From Leptospira selangorensis (GTDB lineage: Bacteria > Spirochaetota > Leptospiria > Leptospirales > Leptospiraceae): a stretch of 64,000 bases of DNA. The notes under the pieces were generated by a model, which did no database searches, was not told the origin of the DNA, and worked only from the letters and a program-made list of their open reading frames with translations. The position numbers and the translations under genes are program-made. This document shows, piece after piece, positions 47,668 to 56,751 of this stretch. How positions within the stretch are numbered: the stretch's first letter is position 1; each line of letters opens with the position of its first letter. The DNA is taken from NCBI RefSeq assembly GCF_004769405.1, contig NZ_RQES01000012.1, positions 186,001 through 250,000 on the forward strand, given 5' to 3'.

Positions 47668-48537
47668 ATGCAATCCATCCCTTGTAATACTTGTTCTAAT
47701 TCTGAATTTACCCCACTCTTCTCCAAGGCCAGCCCCAAAGGAGAGATCTTCCAAATCGTAGAATGCAAAAAATGTAAATTAGTCCAGGTCAATCCTCAAC
47801 CAAGCTTGGAAGAAGTTTCTAAGTATTATGAAGACTCATACTTCACCCAAAGAACTGATAGAGGTTATGATAATTATTATTCTGAAGAAACCAAAAAAGA
47901 GATCGCAAGAGTATTCAATCTAAATCTGAAGGATCTAGGTTTCTTCGATTGGGAAAGATTATTAGGTTCCGAAAGATCCGCTTTAGATGTGGGCTGTGCT
48001 GCAGGATATTTTTTGGATTATCTTAAAGGCAGAAATTGGAAAACCAAGGGTTTAGATATCGCAAGTGGTCCGGTACGTTTTGCAAAAGAGACCTTAGGTT
48101 TAGATGTGGAACAAAAAGATTTTTTGACCTGGGATTTGGAAGGAAAAGAAAAATTCGATCTGATCACTCTTTGGGCAAGCATAGAACATCTTCATCATCC
48201 TAAAGAAACACTTCAAAAAATCTTAAAACACTTAAAGCCGGGAGGAAGAATGATACTTTCCACTTGTAGATATGGAGTTCTTGCAAAATATCTGGGACCT
48301 AAATGGAGATATCTAAATGTTCCGGAACATCTTTATTATTATAGTTTGCCAGGTATTATTTCTTTAGGAAACGAATTGGGTTATATCCCACTCGGCCATA
48401 TTTCTTATGGAAGTGGACTCACTGCTAAAAAAGGATCCGGAGTCTTCTACAAAACTTCTAAGAAAGTAGCGGATTGGGCAGTCAAAAAATTTGACCAAGG
48501 AGATATGATGGCTGTTTGTTTCGGAGTGGCGAGATAG
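47668..48537 (+). CDS. SAM-dependent methyltransferase with N-terminal zinc ribbon
   Basis: C6/C9 and C33/C36 form an N-terminal Zn-ribbon. The class I SAM motif [15 protein letters not shown] starts near residue 104, followed by [19 protein letters not shown] and KPGGRMIL. This architecture is that of methyltransferases acting on sugars or small molecules in envelope biosynthesis. The gene's 3' end is partly duplicated 0.8 kb downstream, see the fragment at 49309. It is on the plus strand, between minus-strand lipoproteins. Confidence 0.88.
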   Translation: MQSIPCNTCSNSEFTPLFSKASPKGEIFQIVECKKCKLVQVNPQPSLEEVSKYYEDSYFTQRTDRGYDNYYSEETKKEIARVFNLNLKDLGFFDWERLLGSERSALDVGCAAGYFLDYLKGRNWKTKGLDIASGPVRFAKETLGLDVEQKDFLTWDLEGKEKFDLITLWASIEHLHHPKETLQKILKHLKPGGRMILSTCRYGVLAKYLGPKWRYLNVPEHLYYYSLPGIISLGNELGYIPLGHISYGSGLTAKKGSGVFYKTSKKVADWAVKKFDQGDMMAVCFGVAR

Positions 48538-48541
48538 GCGT

Positions 48542-49135
48542 CTATTGTACGTTTACTTGAAGGTCGCCGATATCAGTACCCACCGGTAAACCATCTCCGT
48601 TGGAAGTAATTATCACATGCTTAAACAGACCACTTGTCTTTAAGCTACAAGAAAAACTAATTCCTCCTCCACCTAAAGTCAATGGAAAGAGATCATCACT
48701 AGCAACCGTAAATGTTTGACTTGGAGCCAAACATGAAGGATTCCCGGTCCATTGTATCTCAAAAGTAAAATCTCCGCTTCCACCACCAGGCGGTGCGGCC
48801 TGGGCCTGCATTCCTAAATTTAAACCTACGACTGTAGTACCGCTTGCCCCACCCGGCCACGATGCAAGTACAATTGAATAGAGACCTTTTCCGGATGCAG
48901 CACTAAAGCTAAGAGTGCTCGGATTAAATCCAAGTATCGTGGATGTGCTTCCACCAGCTCCTCCAGAACTCAATCCAAGTGCCGCTAAAACTGAGCTATT
49001 ATCGTTCTCTTGAGATACCTTTGCAGCTTCTTCTTCCGCTTGGTATCCTAAAGCAAGACCGCAATTTAAGGTCAAAATGGAAACATATATTATAAATATT
49101 TTATATATAGGGAAAATCGAATAAAAACGTTTCAT
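48542..49135 (-). CDS. Tandem-duplicated lipoprotein, copy A
   Basis: The lipobox LTLNC-G is followed by LALGYQAEEEAAK and a Gly/Ser-rich linker, then a beta-sandwich-like domain. Shared landmarks with copy B are GLALGYQAEEEAA, LAALGLSSGG, SPSQTF-like APSQTF and ISFSCSL. It carries an extra insertion of about 20 residues (GLNLGMQAQAAPPGGGSG) absent from copy B. It ends 4 bp after the methyltransferase stop, convergent. A surface lipoprotein of unknown function. Confidence 0.8.
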   Translation of the reverse strand: MKRFYSIFPIYKIFIIYVSILTLNCGLALGYQAEEEAAKVSQENDNSSVLAALGLSSGGAGGSTSTILGFNPSTLSFSAASGKGLYSIVLASWPGGASGTTVVGLNLGMQAQAAPPGGGSGDFTFEIQWTGNPSCLAPSQTFTVASDDLFPLTLGGGGISFSCSLKTSGLFKHVIITSNGDGLPVGTDIGDLQVNVQ

Positions 49136-49308
49136 AAAGGATAACCCGCAAATTCACTTACAATACGAATACTCCCCCCACGACTGAGAATTCGAGCAAG
49201 CAGGTTTCAGATCCTGGAAAAATTTCCGTCACGAAGAGTTCCACATCCCCCATTCGAGGGATGTAGAACATTCATATTTTTTAATATTATTCGAATTAAA
49301 GGAATCGA

Positions 49309-49345
49309 AGAGATATAATAACTGTTTGTTTCGGAGTGACTAGGA
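49309..49345 (+). pseudogene. Fossil of the methyltransferase 3' end between the tandem lipoproteins
   Basis: CTGTTTGTTTCGGAGTG (49322-49338) is identical to 48512-48528 at the end of the methyltransferase gene. The flanking GAGATATAATA and GACTAGG resemble GAGATATGATG and GGCGAG. The offset is 810 bp. It sits at the 3' side of copy B just as the real gene end sits beside copy A. This is remnant evidence for a tandem duplication that included the methyltransferase tail. Confidence 0.75.
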
Positions 49346-49375
49346 AATCTTACGTTTTAGAATATAACGGAAATA

Positions 49376-49915
49376 TCAAGGTGTAACGGTTACTTGTAAA
49401 ATTCCGATAACTGTACCCACAGTAGGAAGTCCCGTTCCTGAAGAAGATGTTATAACATGTCTTAATTGGCCAGTTCCAGCTACGTCGCAAGAAAAGGTGA
49501 TACCCGCACGTAAAAGTGGAAATGTGACATCGTCTGGAACTGAAAATGTTTGAGACGGAGCTGAACACGCACCATTTCCAGTCCACTCCACGTCAAAATC
49601 AAATTGCCCAGGTCCAGTACCGGGCCAAGACGGAACGGTAAGTGCATACATATCTTTGCTCTGAGAAGCACTAAAATTAAGAGAAGTAGGACTAAAGGTG
49701 AGTAATCCGGAAGACGCCCCTCCCCCCAAAGTTCCTCCGGAACTCAATCCTAAGGCTGCCAAAATCGGACTATTACTATTATTTTCGGAAGCTTGAGCAG
49801 CTTCTTCTTCGGCTTGGTATCCTAAAGCAAGCCCACAATCCAAAACAAGGATCGCAAATAGGAATATTATAAATTTATAAAATATAGAATTGGATAAAAA
49901 ACGATACGACAGCAT
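49376..49915 (-). CDS. Tandem-duplicated lipoprotein, copy B
   Basis: From ATG 49915 the product is 179 residues with lipobox LVLDC. The mature N-terminus GLALGYQAEEEAAQ matches copy A, and DNA near the signal-peptide end is nearly identical between the copies. The core then diverges. The C-terminal beta domain keeps SPTSLNFSAS, APSQTFSV and ITFSCDV. The longer frame to 49966 is not preferred. Function is unknown. Confidence 0.8.
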   Translation of the reverse strand: MLSYRFLSNSIFYKFIIFLFAILVLDCGLALGYQAEEEAAQASENNSNSPILAALGLSSGGTLGGGASSGLLTFSPTSLNFSASQSKDMYALTVPSWPGTGPGQFDFDVEWTGNGACSAPSQTFSVPDDVTFPLLRAGITFSCDVAGTGQLRHVITSSSGTGLPTVGTVIGILQVTVTP

Positions 49916-50046
49916 AGGAGAATTCCCCTGACAAGTATGATAGCCGAATATCGGGCCTATACACAAGTAGGATTTTAAGAATAGATAAATTTATTGACTA
50001 AAAACGAGAGGCCGCATCCCTCATAGGAGGGATACGATAGTAAATA

Positions 50047-50790
50047 TCAGTGTTTTTCTTTGCCTGTCTCTTTGCCAGATTCTTTTGTAGCAGGAGTATC
50101 TTTTACTTTGATGATCTTAGTTGCAAAGATCACTTTATATACTTCCTTTTTTAAAAGAGTAAATTCATGTTTTTGCCCGTTGGAATCTTCCGTTTCTAGT
50201 TTAAGGGAATCCACATCTTGGCCAACCACTCTGGCTTCGGTTGTTTTACCGGTTCTCAGAATGATCATGCTGTAATTTTTACCTGCATGTTCTGCCGGGC
50301 TAGTTTTATCTAAATACTTACGTAGAGCATCTTCCAATTCTTTTTCGGTTTTGGAGAAGAAATCTGCATGAGCTCGAGCCTTCTCTTCTTCGAAGAATTT
50401 TTCGTATTGGTCTTTATGAACGAATCTAGTTCCTAAATCACATTCATTAACCGTTACTTTATAGAATACAACTGTGCTGAAAAAACCGGTGAGCACATTC
50501 AAAGTTGCCTGCCATCCATTCACTGAATGTTCTGCGAAGTAAACCTTGCCTTCTTTCTTTTCTATCTCTATATCCCTCGAACCGGGGATACGCCATAGAC
50601 CATAAAGTGCGAACCAACGATTATAATGTGTTAGTTCTTCGCAGGGTTTACTCCCTGCTTCCAGGCCCAGTTTATCCTCTCCTGCGAATTCTATTCTTTT
50701 ATCTAAAGTACAGTTTTGGAGATGTAATGCGGTTATACCGATTAGGGTAATAATTTTGCAAAAATTCGAATATCGTCTACTTGGAAGCAT
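50047..50790 (-). CDS. Lipoprotein with DNA-unrelated beta/helical domain (247 aa)
   Basis: The lipobox LHLQNC is near residue 27. It resembles Leptospira lipoproteins with a long charged tail (KVKDTPATKESGKETGKEKH). Two further Cys (CEEL, NECDLG) may pair. A hydrophobic stretch (NVLTGFFSTVVFYKV) sits mid-chain. A Lys/Glu-rich helical region follows. The role is unknown. Downstream (minus) lie the tandem lipoproteins, separated by a GCATCCCTC hairpin near 50012. Confidence 0.7.
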   Translation of the reverse strand: MLPSRRYSNFCKIITLIGITALHLQNCTLDKRIEFAGEDKLGLEAGSKPCEELTHYNRWFALYGLWRIPGSRDIEIEKKEGKVYFAEHSVNGWQATLNVLTGFFSTVVFYKVTVNECDLGTRFVHKDQYEKFFEEEKARAHADFFSKTEKELEDALRKYLDKTSPAEHAGKNYSMIILRTGKTTEARVVGQDVDSLKLETEDSNGQKHEFTLLKKEVYKVIFATKIIKVKDTPATKESGKETGKEKH

Positions 50791-50832
50791 ACGACATGTT
50801 CAAAACGCTATAATAACGTAATCAAATCTATT

Positions 50833-51327
50833 TTAATTCTGTCCGATTTTTTTTGGAGGATGTGTAGAAGTTTTTCTGACCTTAGGATCTGTGGTTAAAG
50901 CCACTGGCCATAAAGTTTTCTTCTGCGGTTTGTCCTTAAACAACCTTACAAAAAAGTAAAATGGTACAGCGATTGCCAGAAATAGAAAAAGGTATCTAGG
51001 AAGAGTGGATTCTAGAATGGATTCGCGTATTAAACCCATGGCTCTTCCCTCGTTCTCGGGGATCTTATTTCGATAATCCGAGCCGTATTCATAGGCATAA
51101 ACTTTCAATTTCAGGCCTCTCCAAGCCTTTTCAATCGGATTCAATCTATTCTCAAATGCGGATTCCGAACTTACCCGATCTAACTTTAATACGCTACCAA
51201 GCATTGCGCTTATCAAAAAAAAGCAGAATGGAATTCCTACTAAGAGAAGGAATAAAGGAGAAGAAGATCTGTTATGAGATGGGACCTTCTTTATTTGTTT
51301 TTTATTCTTCGGTTTTGCAGGATTCAT
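50833..51327 (-). CDS. Small protein with two transmembrane segments (164 aa)
   Basis: A basic N-terminus (KPKNKKQIKKVPSHNRS) precedes one transmembrane helix (about 25-45) and a second (about 112-130, YLFLFLAIAVPFYFFV). A periplasmic loop of about 65 residues separates them, and a Lys-rich C-terminus remains cytoplasmic. The gene sits 42 bp from the lipoprotein at 50047 on the same strand. No family recognised. Confidence 0.65.
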   Translation of the reverse strand: MNPAKPKNKKQIKKVPSHNRSSSPLFLLLVGIPFCFFLISAMLGSVLKLDRVSSESAFENRLNPIEKAWRGLKLKVYAYEYGSDYRNKIPENEGRAMGLIRESILESTLPRYLFLFLAIAVPFYFFVRLFKDKPQKKTLWPVALTTDPKVRKTSTHPPKKIGQN

Positions 51328-51431
51328 CGCTTAAAACTTTGACTGTTCGGGTACAAGCTTCCTCTACTAGTATCGAACGAAAGTCCTTGCTTTTCCAAGG
51401 AGTTTTTCTAAGGTTCTAAAGAATTGCAAAC

Positions 51432-52118
51432 ATGCGACATATTCGTTTCCTTCTCCTTATCCTATTAAGCTCCTGCACCACAGTTGGATTTCACAGGTCT
51501 TCTGTGAGAGATACATATGAATACGGAAAAATGAAATTCATCCGAGTATGTGTCTGGAAGGACGAAAATGTCTCCAAGGAAAGAATGAATTATCTATTCG
51601 ATTCTTGGAATGAAGAATTAATCTTATATAATTTGCAAGCAAAGGTGGCTCAGGTAAAGGATTGGCAAAGGCCAGGGTGGACTGGAAAAGCAATCATGGA
51701 AGAACTATATAATGCGGAACTTCCGGAAGGTTGTGATCGGATCTTAGCATTGGCTGGAGTTAGATTCTCCGACATTGTGTACGAATTTGCTTCTTATATA
51801 CTGGCATTATTTTTTATACCCACATTCGAAGTTTTAGGAGCAGTGGATAGTCCCACCGGAACCAGAGGATTTGTTTTAGCTCATACCGCATCTCTAGGAC
51901 ATTTACTCGTAGGAGGAGCTTCCAATACGATTGTTCACGAAGGATATCATTTATTGGGATGCGGACATGCATTCTATCTTTCAGAATGTTATGGGCAGAT
52001 CAAAGAACTGAAAACAACCTCGGAAATCGCAGGAGATTCTTTTTTCCCCGCTACTTATCCTGGAGGAGGGTTTATCACTTCTAGGAAACAATTAAATTAT
52101 TTCTTTTTAGGACGTTAG
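51432..52118 (+). CDS. Metzincin-motif lipoprotein (putative Zn metalloprotease)
   Basis: The lipobox LLSSC at residue 15 makes a lipoprotein of 228 residues. H169-E-G-Y-H-L-L-G-C-G-H179 matches HExxHxxGxxH, the zinc signature of metzincins (three His ligands plus Glu base). The pre-motif region is beta-rich and C-terminal to it lies no obvious Met-turn. A compact protease or peptidase-fold enzyme at the envelope is likely. The Cys at 177 in the motif is unusual. No family name is assigned. Confidence 0.75.
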   Translation: MRHIRFLLLILLSSCTTVGFHRSSVRDTYEYGKMKFIRVCVWKDENVSKERMNYLFDSWNEELILYNLQAKVAQVKDWQRPGWTGKAIMEELYNAELPEGCDRILALAGVRFSDIVYEFASYILALFFIPTFEVLGAVDSPTGTRGFVLAHTASLGHLLVGGASNTIVHEGYHLLGCGHAFYLSECYGQIKELKTTSEIAGDSFFPATYPGGGFITSRKQLNYFFLGR

Positions 52119-52137
52119 CGTATAAAAACCTGGAAGA

Positions 52138-53082
52138 ATGAGCCAAACTTCCGAGAAAACTAAAGAACATTTCTCCTTAGGATTCAGCGAAGAAACCTTG
52201 GGCTATCTATACGCTCTGGCAGGAACGGTATTATTCTCCTCCAAGGGAGTGATCGTAAAACTAGTTTATAAATTTGGAATAGACTCAGTCACGGTTCTTG
52301 CACTCAGAATGATATTTGCCATTCCGTTCTTCGCATTTGTTCTATACCGAGAATCCGGTAAAAGTTCAAACAAACCGATCAACCGGAAAGATTATGGAAT
52401 CGTAGTTTTACTCGCATTCATCGGTTATTATATGGCTAGCTTTTTCGATTTCTGGGGTTTAGAATACTTATCCGCCTCGATGGAAAGACTGGTCCTATTT
52501 ACATTCCCTGCACTTGTTCTTCTTTTAGGTTTTGTTTTTTTAAAGAAGAAGGTTCACAAGATCGAGATCTACTCCGTTGCCCTCACATACTCAGGCATAC
52601 TATTGGCATTTTTACCAGACGCGGAAGCCCAAGGAAAATCCGCTTGGATCGGGGCAACCCTTGTGTTTCTTTCCGCATTGGCTTACGCAGTATATTTAAT
52701 CGGAAGCGGGCAAATGATCCCGAAACTTGGTTCTCGAAAATTCACCGCACTTTTGATGATTTGGTCCGGAGTTTTTGTACTCATTCATTTTTTCTTCACG
52801 AAAAATTATGAGATCCTAATACAACAACCTTTGCCCGTTTATGGTTACGGATTTGCCTTAGGGTTTTTGACAACAGTATTACCTGCATTCTTAACTACAG
52901 CCGGTATCCAAAGGATAGGTTCTAATAAGGCGTCCATTGCAGGAAGTGTCGGCCCTGTCTTTACTTTATTTTTAGCGGCAATTCTTTTGGGAGAGATCAT
53001 CACCTGGGAAAATGTGGTCGGAACCGTTATCGTTCTTTCTGGAGTATTTTTGTTAGGAAGAAAGAAAAAAGTTTTGGAATAA
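52138..53082 (+). CDS. DMT-superfamily (EamA) transporter
   Basis: Ten transmembrane helices in two EamA repeats (about 20-150, 170-305) are seen, with typical motifs YLSASMERLVLFTFPALVLL and the end of repeat two SIAGSVGPVFTLFLAAILLGE. It is an inner-membrane drug/metabolite exporter of unknown substrate. It lies 19 bp after the metzincin lipoprotein and may be co-transcribed. Confidence 0.93.
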   Translation: MSQTSEKTKEHFSLGFSEETLGYLYALAGTVLFSSKGVIVKLVYKFGIDSVTVLALRMIFAIPFFAFVLYRESGKSSNKPINRKDYGIVVLLAFIGYYMASFFDFWGLEYLSASMERLVLFTFPALVLLLGFVFLKKKVHKIEIYSVALTYSGILLAFLPDAEAQGKSAWIGATLVFLSALAYAVYLIGSGQMIPKLGSRKFTALLMIWSGVFVLIHFFFTKNYEILIQQPLPVYGYGFALGFLTTVLPAFLTTAGIQRIGSNKASIAGSVGPVFTLFLAAILLGEIITWENVVGTVIVLSGVFLLGRKKKVLE

Positions 53083-53139
53083 TGAATTCGCACAATTGAA
53101 GCGAAATCCATTTTATCTTCGCGGCTTCGTGTGAAAATA

Positions 53140-54870
53140 CTACCCTTTAATATCGATAACAAGCATTGCCATATCGTCTCCGAAAACACCTTCCGAAAAT
53201 TGGAACACATCTGAGACAACCTGATCTAAATATTCATCTAAATTCCCAAGATCTCTATGTTGAAATAGAATGTCCTGAAAACCGGGAAGATCCAAAATCC
53301 TACCTTCCGCATTGAATACCTCATACATCCCATCCGAGTAGAATACTATTCTATCATCTTTTTGTAATTTAATGGATTCATTGAAATATTCTATAGAATC
53401 GAAGATCAAAAGAGGAAGGTTCATACCTTTCAATTCCATCTTCTCTTCCCCTCTAAACACTACAATAGGAGGGTGACCCGCATAAGAGTAGACAAGCTTC
53501 TTCTCTAAAGGAAAAAATCTGGCCCATACGGCAGCGATATGATGTTCCACTACCATAGGTTTTAGATCTTTTACGAATTGTTGGATACCTTCTGCAGGAG
53601 AAAGGCCTGCCTTTGCATGATGCCTAAAAGAAAGAACGGCCATTCCGGAAACCATTGCGGAAGAGATCCCATGACCGGAAACATCTCCGAATAATATATC
53701 CAGCACACCATTCTCATGCTGGATGTACGTTATGATATCTCCTCCCACTTTTTCGAATGGGCGGAAATAACTATCCATTTTATAAAAAGGTGAACTAGGA
53801 AATTCTCTGGAAACTAAGGATCTTTGTGTGAGGCGTGCTAATTCCAGATCATGATTCATTCTTTCATAAAAATCATTCAGATCGGATTCTCTTTTTTGTC
53901 TATCGAATGCCAGAACGATCAAATCGCCTACTAATCTCAGAACATAAATATCTTCTTCCGTCCAAAGTTTTTGGCCCTTTACGGAATCGAATCCTATAAA
54001 ACCAAGCTCTTCGTCCCTGGAAGAAAGACCTACCACTACTAAAGAACGAGTTCCTCTTCTTTCCAAAAGATTCCGTAAGGAAGCATGTGTAGAAGGAACA
54101 TTATCCAAAGAATCATAAACGATATGACCCTTATTACTAATCGTATCGTAATCCGATTTTGGAAAAGTTTCTATAGGAAGATTTTGTAATAGATGGATCC
54201 TATGTTCTATTCCATCCGCGCACCATTCATTCGTATTGGAGATGGTAAGACCTGCATGAGTGTATAAAAATAAAAACGCTCGATCCGCTCCGCAGAATTT
54301 TCCAAGTTCTCCTAAAGCGTGGTTCACTGCGTCCGTTGTGTTTCCGGGTTCTACACTTAAAAAATATCTGGAGAGTTGGGTGAGTAAACTTTCTAAAGCG
54401 ATCGTTCTTTTCAGCCTGGATTCTGCGGCACGAATGGAAGTTACGTCCTTCTGCACTCCCCAAGCTCTAAGTAAAAACCCATTCTCCACTACTCCCAAAG
54501 CAGTGCTTAGAAAATATTTACGTTTTCCTCTTAGATCTATCTCTTCGGATTCGCTATCGTGTATCTTATAACCGGAACGAATGAATTCGTTAATGCCGAA
54601 CATATTCATCTTGTTAGTCGGTCCAACAAGATCTTTTAAAAGAACACCTTTTATCTCTTCTGCGTTATGATACCCATAGATCCTGGCCATGGTATCGTTG
54701 CAATGAGTAAGCCTTGCATTCTCATAGATCAATCGGCACTGTTCCTCGATCGGAAGAGTGGTGTCTAAAGGAGAATCCAACTCGTAGGACCAGATCCCTT
54801 CCGGAGACCTGCGAAAATAACCGTCTACCTTCTCGATTTCCTCGAGTCGGGTTTTGTAATCCAATTCCAT
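53140..54870 (-). CDS. PAS-GAF-SpoIIE (PP2C) signalling phosphatase
   Basis: A PAS-like domain (about 1-135, LTHCNDTMARIYGYHNAEEI) and GAF-like domain (about 150-315) precede a PP2C-type SpoIIE phosphatase domain (about 355-576). Metal residues are in KVGGDIITYI and DVSGHGISSAM, and DRIVFYSDGMYEVFN and GDDMAMLVI complete the signature. RsbU-like phosphatases of this kind act on anti-anti-sigma factors in partner-switch pathways. No STAS partner gene is close by. It is cytosolic, 576 residues. Confidence 0.92.
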   Translation of the reverse strand: MELDYKTRLEEIEKVDGYFRRSPEGIWSYELDSPLDTTLPIEEQCRLIYENARLTHCNDTMARIYGYHNAEEIKGVLLKDLVGPTNKMNMFGINEFIRSGYKIHDSESEEIDLRGKRKYFLSTALGVVENGFLLRAWGVQKDVTSIRAAESRLKRTIALESLLTQLSRYFLSVEPGNTTDAVNHALGELGKFCGADRAFLFLYTHAGLTISNTNEWCADGIEHRIHLLQNLPIETFPKSDYDTISNKGHIVYDSLDNVPSTHASLRNLLERRGTRSLVVVGLSSRDEELGFIGFDSVKGQKLWTEEDIYVLRLVGDLIVLAFDRQKRESDLNDFYERMNHDLELARLTQRSLVSREFPSSPFYKMDSYFRPFEKVGGDIITYIQHENGVLDILFGDVSGHGISSAMVSGMAVLSFRHHAKAGLSPAEGIQQFVKDLKPMVVEHHIAAVWARFFPLEKKLVYSYAGHPPIVVFRGEEKMELKGMNLPLLIFDSIEYFNESIKLQKDDRIVFYSDGMYEVFNAEGRILDLPGFQDILFQHRDLGNLDEYLDQVVSDVFQFSEGVFGDDMAMLVIDIKG

Positions 54871-54920
54871 TCGTACCAGGCGGCCCTTGCCATTTTTCTA
54901 TTTATTATCGGGTGAGACAG

Positions 54921-54949
54921 CCGGGGAATTTTCCCGGTTTTTTTATTTT
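54921..54949 (+). terminator. Intrinsic terminator on the plus strand between divergent genes
   Basis: CCGGGGA-ATT-TTCCCGG followed by TTTTTTTATTTT is a good rho-independent terminator reading rightward. No plus-strand gene ends before it. It could end an antisense transcript from the phosphatase gene or attenuate the small ORF at 55012. Confidence 0.7.
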
Positions 54950-55011
54950 CTGCCCACCCAATTTGTCCGGGGCCCGCTGTATTTTTATATACGGACCACA
55001 AGGAGGCGCCA

Positions 55012-55149
55012 ATGAAAACCGAATATAGAAACTCGATCAACCAAGAAAAAATATCTGCTCTTGCCGAAATGCTCGCAGACAAACTCATCGAAGAAATCCG
55101 CAAAAGAGCCCTTGAAAAACACGAAAATTTCCCAAAAGAGGCGGCATAA
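55012..55149 (+). CDS. 45-residue small helical protein
   Basis: A near-ideal AAGGAGG ribosome site lies about 6 nt upstream of ATG 55012. The frame gives 45 residues, charged and helical (KISALAEMLADKLIEEIR), ending GEA-A-like KEAA then TAA. No signal peptide or membrane segment. The gene lies between the divergent phosphatase and lemA, 74 bp before the latter. A promoter is possible at 54963-54990 (TTGTCC, then TATATA). Small-protein status is inferred from the ribosome site and codon composition. Confidence 0.6.
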   Translation: MKTEYRNSINQEKISALAEMLADKLIEEIRKRALEKHENFPKEAA

Positions 55150-55223
55150 AACAGAATGTTGTCAGAAAAAACCGATTGCCAAGGGACGTTTTCCTTACAG
55201 AATTCCGCTGGTCGGAGGTGGGA

Positions 55224-55835
55224 ATGTCCCAAGGCGATTTTTTTCGGATCCGTAAAAGTTTTCTGATCGGTTTTACCGGTCTGACTCTGTTTTTCACAAA
55301 TGCATGCGGCTATAACACAATCCAAGTCCAAGATGAGCAGGTAAAAGCTGCTTGGTCAGAAGTAATTAATATGTACCAGAGAAGAGCGGATCTCATCCCC
55401 AACCTGGTCAATACAGTCAAAGGTTACGCCGCTCAAGAAAAAGAAGTATTGATCGAGGTCACCAGGGCAAGAGCTAGTGTGGGCTCCGTCCAGGCCACAC
55501 CCGAAGTATTAAATAATCCTGAACTGTTTGCAAAATTCAACCAGGCACAAGGACAAATGACCTCCGCACTATCCAGATTGATGGTGGTAGTAGAAAAATA
55601 TCCTGACCTGAAATCAGACAAAAGTTTTATCGGGCTACAAGCTCAATTAGAAGGTACTGAAAACAGGATCGCCGTTGCAAGAAATCGATATATCACTTCA
55701 GTCCAAGAGTATAATATCACAGTGAGAACATTTCCAAACGTGATCACCGCTAAAATTTTCGGCTATGATATAAAACCGAATTTCAGCGTAGAAAACGAAA
55801 AAGAAATTTCTAAACCTCCTCAAGTCCAATTCTAA
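55224..55835 (+). CDS. lemA: LemA-family protein
   Basis: Start ATG 55224 is preceded by GGAGGTGGGA. The N-terminus has a signal peptide with lipobox FTNAC. The core is the four-helix LemA domain: VKAAWSEVINMYQRRADLIPNLVNTVKGYA, with TEN-like GTENRIAVARNRYI and YN-x-x-VRTFP-N. LemA proteins are membrane-anchored and are often next to TPM-domain proteins, as here. Function is unclear; a role in envelope stress or protein turnover is proposed for some. Confidence 0.93.
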   Translation: MSQGDFFRIRKSFLIGFTGLTLFFTNACGYNTIQVQDEQVKAAWSEVINMYQRRADLIPNLVNTVKGYAAQEKEVLIEVTRARASVGSVQATPEVLNNPELFAKFNQAQGQMTSALSRLMVVVEKYPDLKSDKSFIGLQAQLEGTENRIAVARNRYITSVQEYNITVRTFPNVITAKIFGYDIKPNFSVENEKEISKPPQVQF

Positions 55836-55849
55836 AAACCGGATTTCAG

Positions 55850-56746
55850 ATGAGAAGGTACCTCTTTCTTCCAATTTTACTATTCTGTTCCGGGATTTTC
55901 GCGGATCAGGTTCCTATTCCCAAATTGGTCCATAGAGTCACGGACCTGACTTCTACATTAAACGAAGAAGAAGTTTCTAATTTAGAAGATAAATTAAAAA
56001 CATTCGAAAAACGTAAAGGAAGTCAGGTTGTCTTGGTCATCATTCCAACAACTGGAGATGAGACCATAGAACAGTATTCCATTCGCCTTGCGGAAGATTG
56101 GAAAATAGGAAGAAAGGGAACTGCAGACGGAGTTATTTTTTTAGTCGCAAAAGACGATCGTAAAATGCGTTTCGAGATAGGGCGAGGGTTAGAAGGAGCC
56201 ATACCGGACGTAGTCAGCAAAAGAATACAGTTAGAATACGTTAGGCCTTTATTCAAGGAAGGTAAGTATTTTGACGGAATTGACCAAGGAATAGAAAAAA
56301 TCCTAGGACTAATAGACGGAGAACAATTACCTGAACCAAGTTCAACCAGCTATGAATCATCAAGCGGGTCGGCAGAAGATGATAATTTTGGACTATATAT
56401 AGGTGCATTGATCGCAATAGGGATCGCAGTTGGATTCTTATTTAAAAAGTTATTCAGCCTACTCCAGGCAGGAGTCGCGACGTACGCGGGGTATTGGGTG
56501 GGAGGATTATTAGGTTTTTCGTTAGAAGTAATGCTTCCACTTTTGGTGATCTTCTTTATACTGCTATGCATCATCTATATTGCGGCTAAAAATCCAGGCT
56601 CCGGCGGAGGAAGTGGATGGTCGGGAAGTTCTTGGAGTTCCTATAGTTCCAGCGATTCTGGTTGGAGTTCTTCATCATCTTCAAGTGATTCGTTCAGCGG
56701 CGGTGGCGGAGATTTTAGCGGAGGAGGATCCTCTTCGGATTGGTAA
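55850..56746 (+). CDS. TPM-domain (YgcG-like) membrane protein
   Basis: A signal peptide (to FADQ) precedes a TPM domain (about 25-150: LVHRVTDLTSTLNEEEVSNLE and GRKGTADGVIFLVAKDDRKM). Two membrane helices (about 180-230) follow, and a Gly/Ser-rich C-terminus (GGGDFSGGGSSSDW). It is the standard partner of LemA, starting 14 bp after it. TPM domains are thought to be acid-phosphatase-like or assembly modules. Confidence 0.9.
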   Translation: MRRYLFLPILLFCSGIFADQVPIPKLVHRVTDLTSTLNEEEVSNLEDKLKTFEKRKGSQVVLVIIPTTGDETIEQYSIRLAEDWKIGRKGTADGVIFLVAKDDRKMRFEIGRGLEGAIPDVVSKRIQLEYVRPLFKEGKYFDGIDQGIEKILGLIDGEQLPEPSSTSYESSSGSAEDDNFGLYIGALIAIGIAVGFLFKKLFSLLQAGVATYAGYWVGGLLGFSLEVMLPLLVIFFILLCIIYIAAKNPGSGGGSGWSGSSWSSYSSSDSGWSSSSSSSDSFSGGGGDFSGGGSSSDW

Positions 56747-56751
56747 TTCTT

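Noticed and set aside
53083..53139. Hairpin-like sequence (TTCGC/GCGAA) between convergent transporter and phosphatase genes
   Set aside because: Stems are short and lack U-runs; a bidirectional terminator could not be supported.
54714..55028. A 104-residue plus-strand frame over the start of the phosphatase gene
   Set aside because: It overlaps the well-supported minus-strand gene and the terminator; composition is that of a shadow frame.
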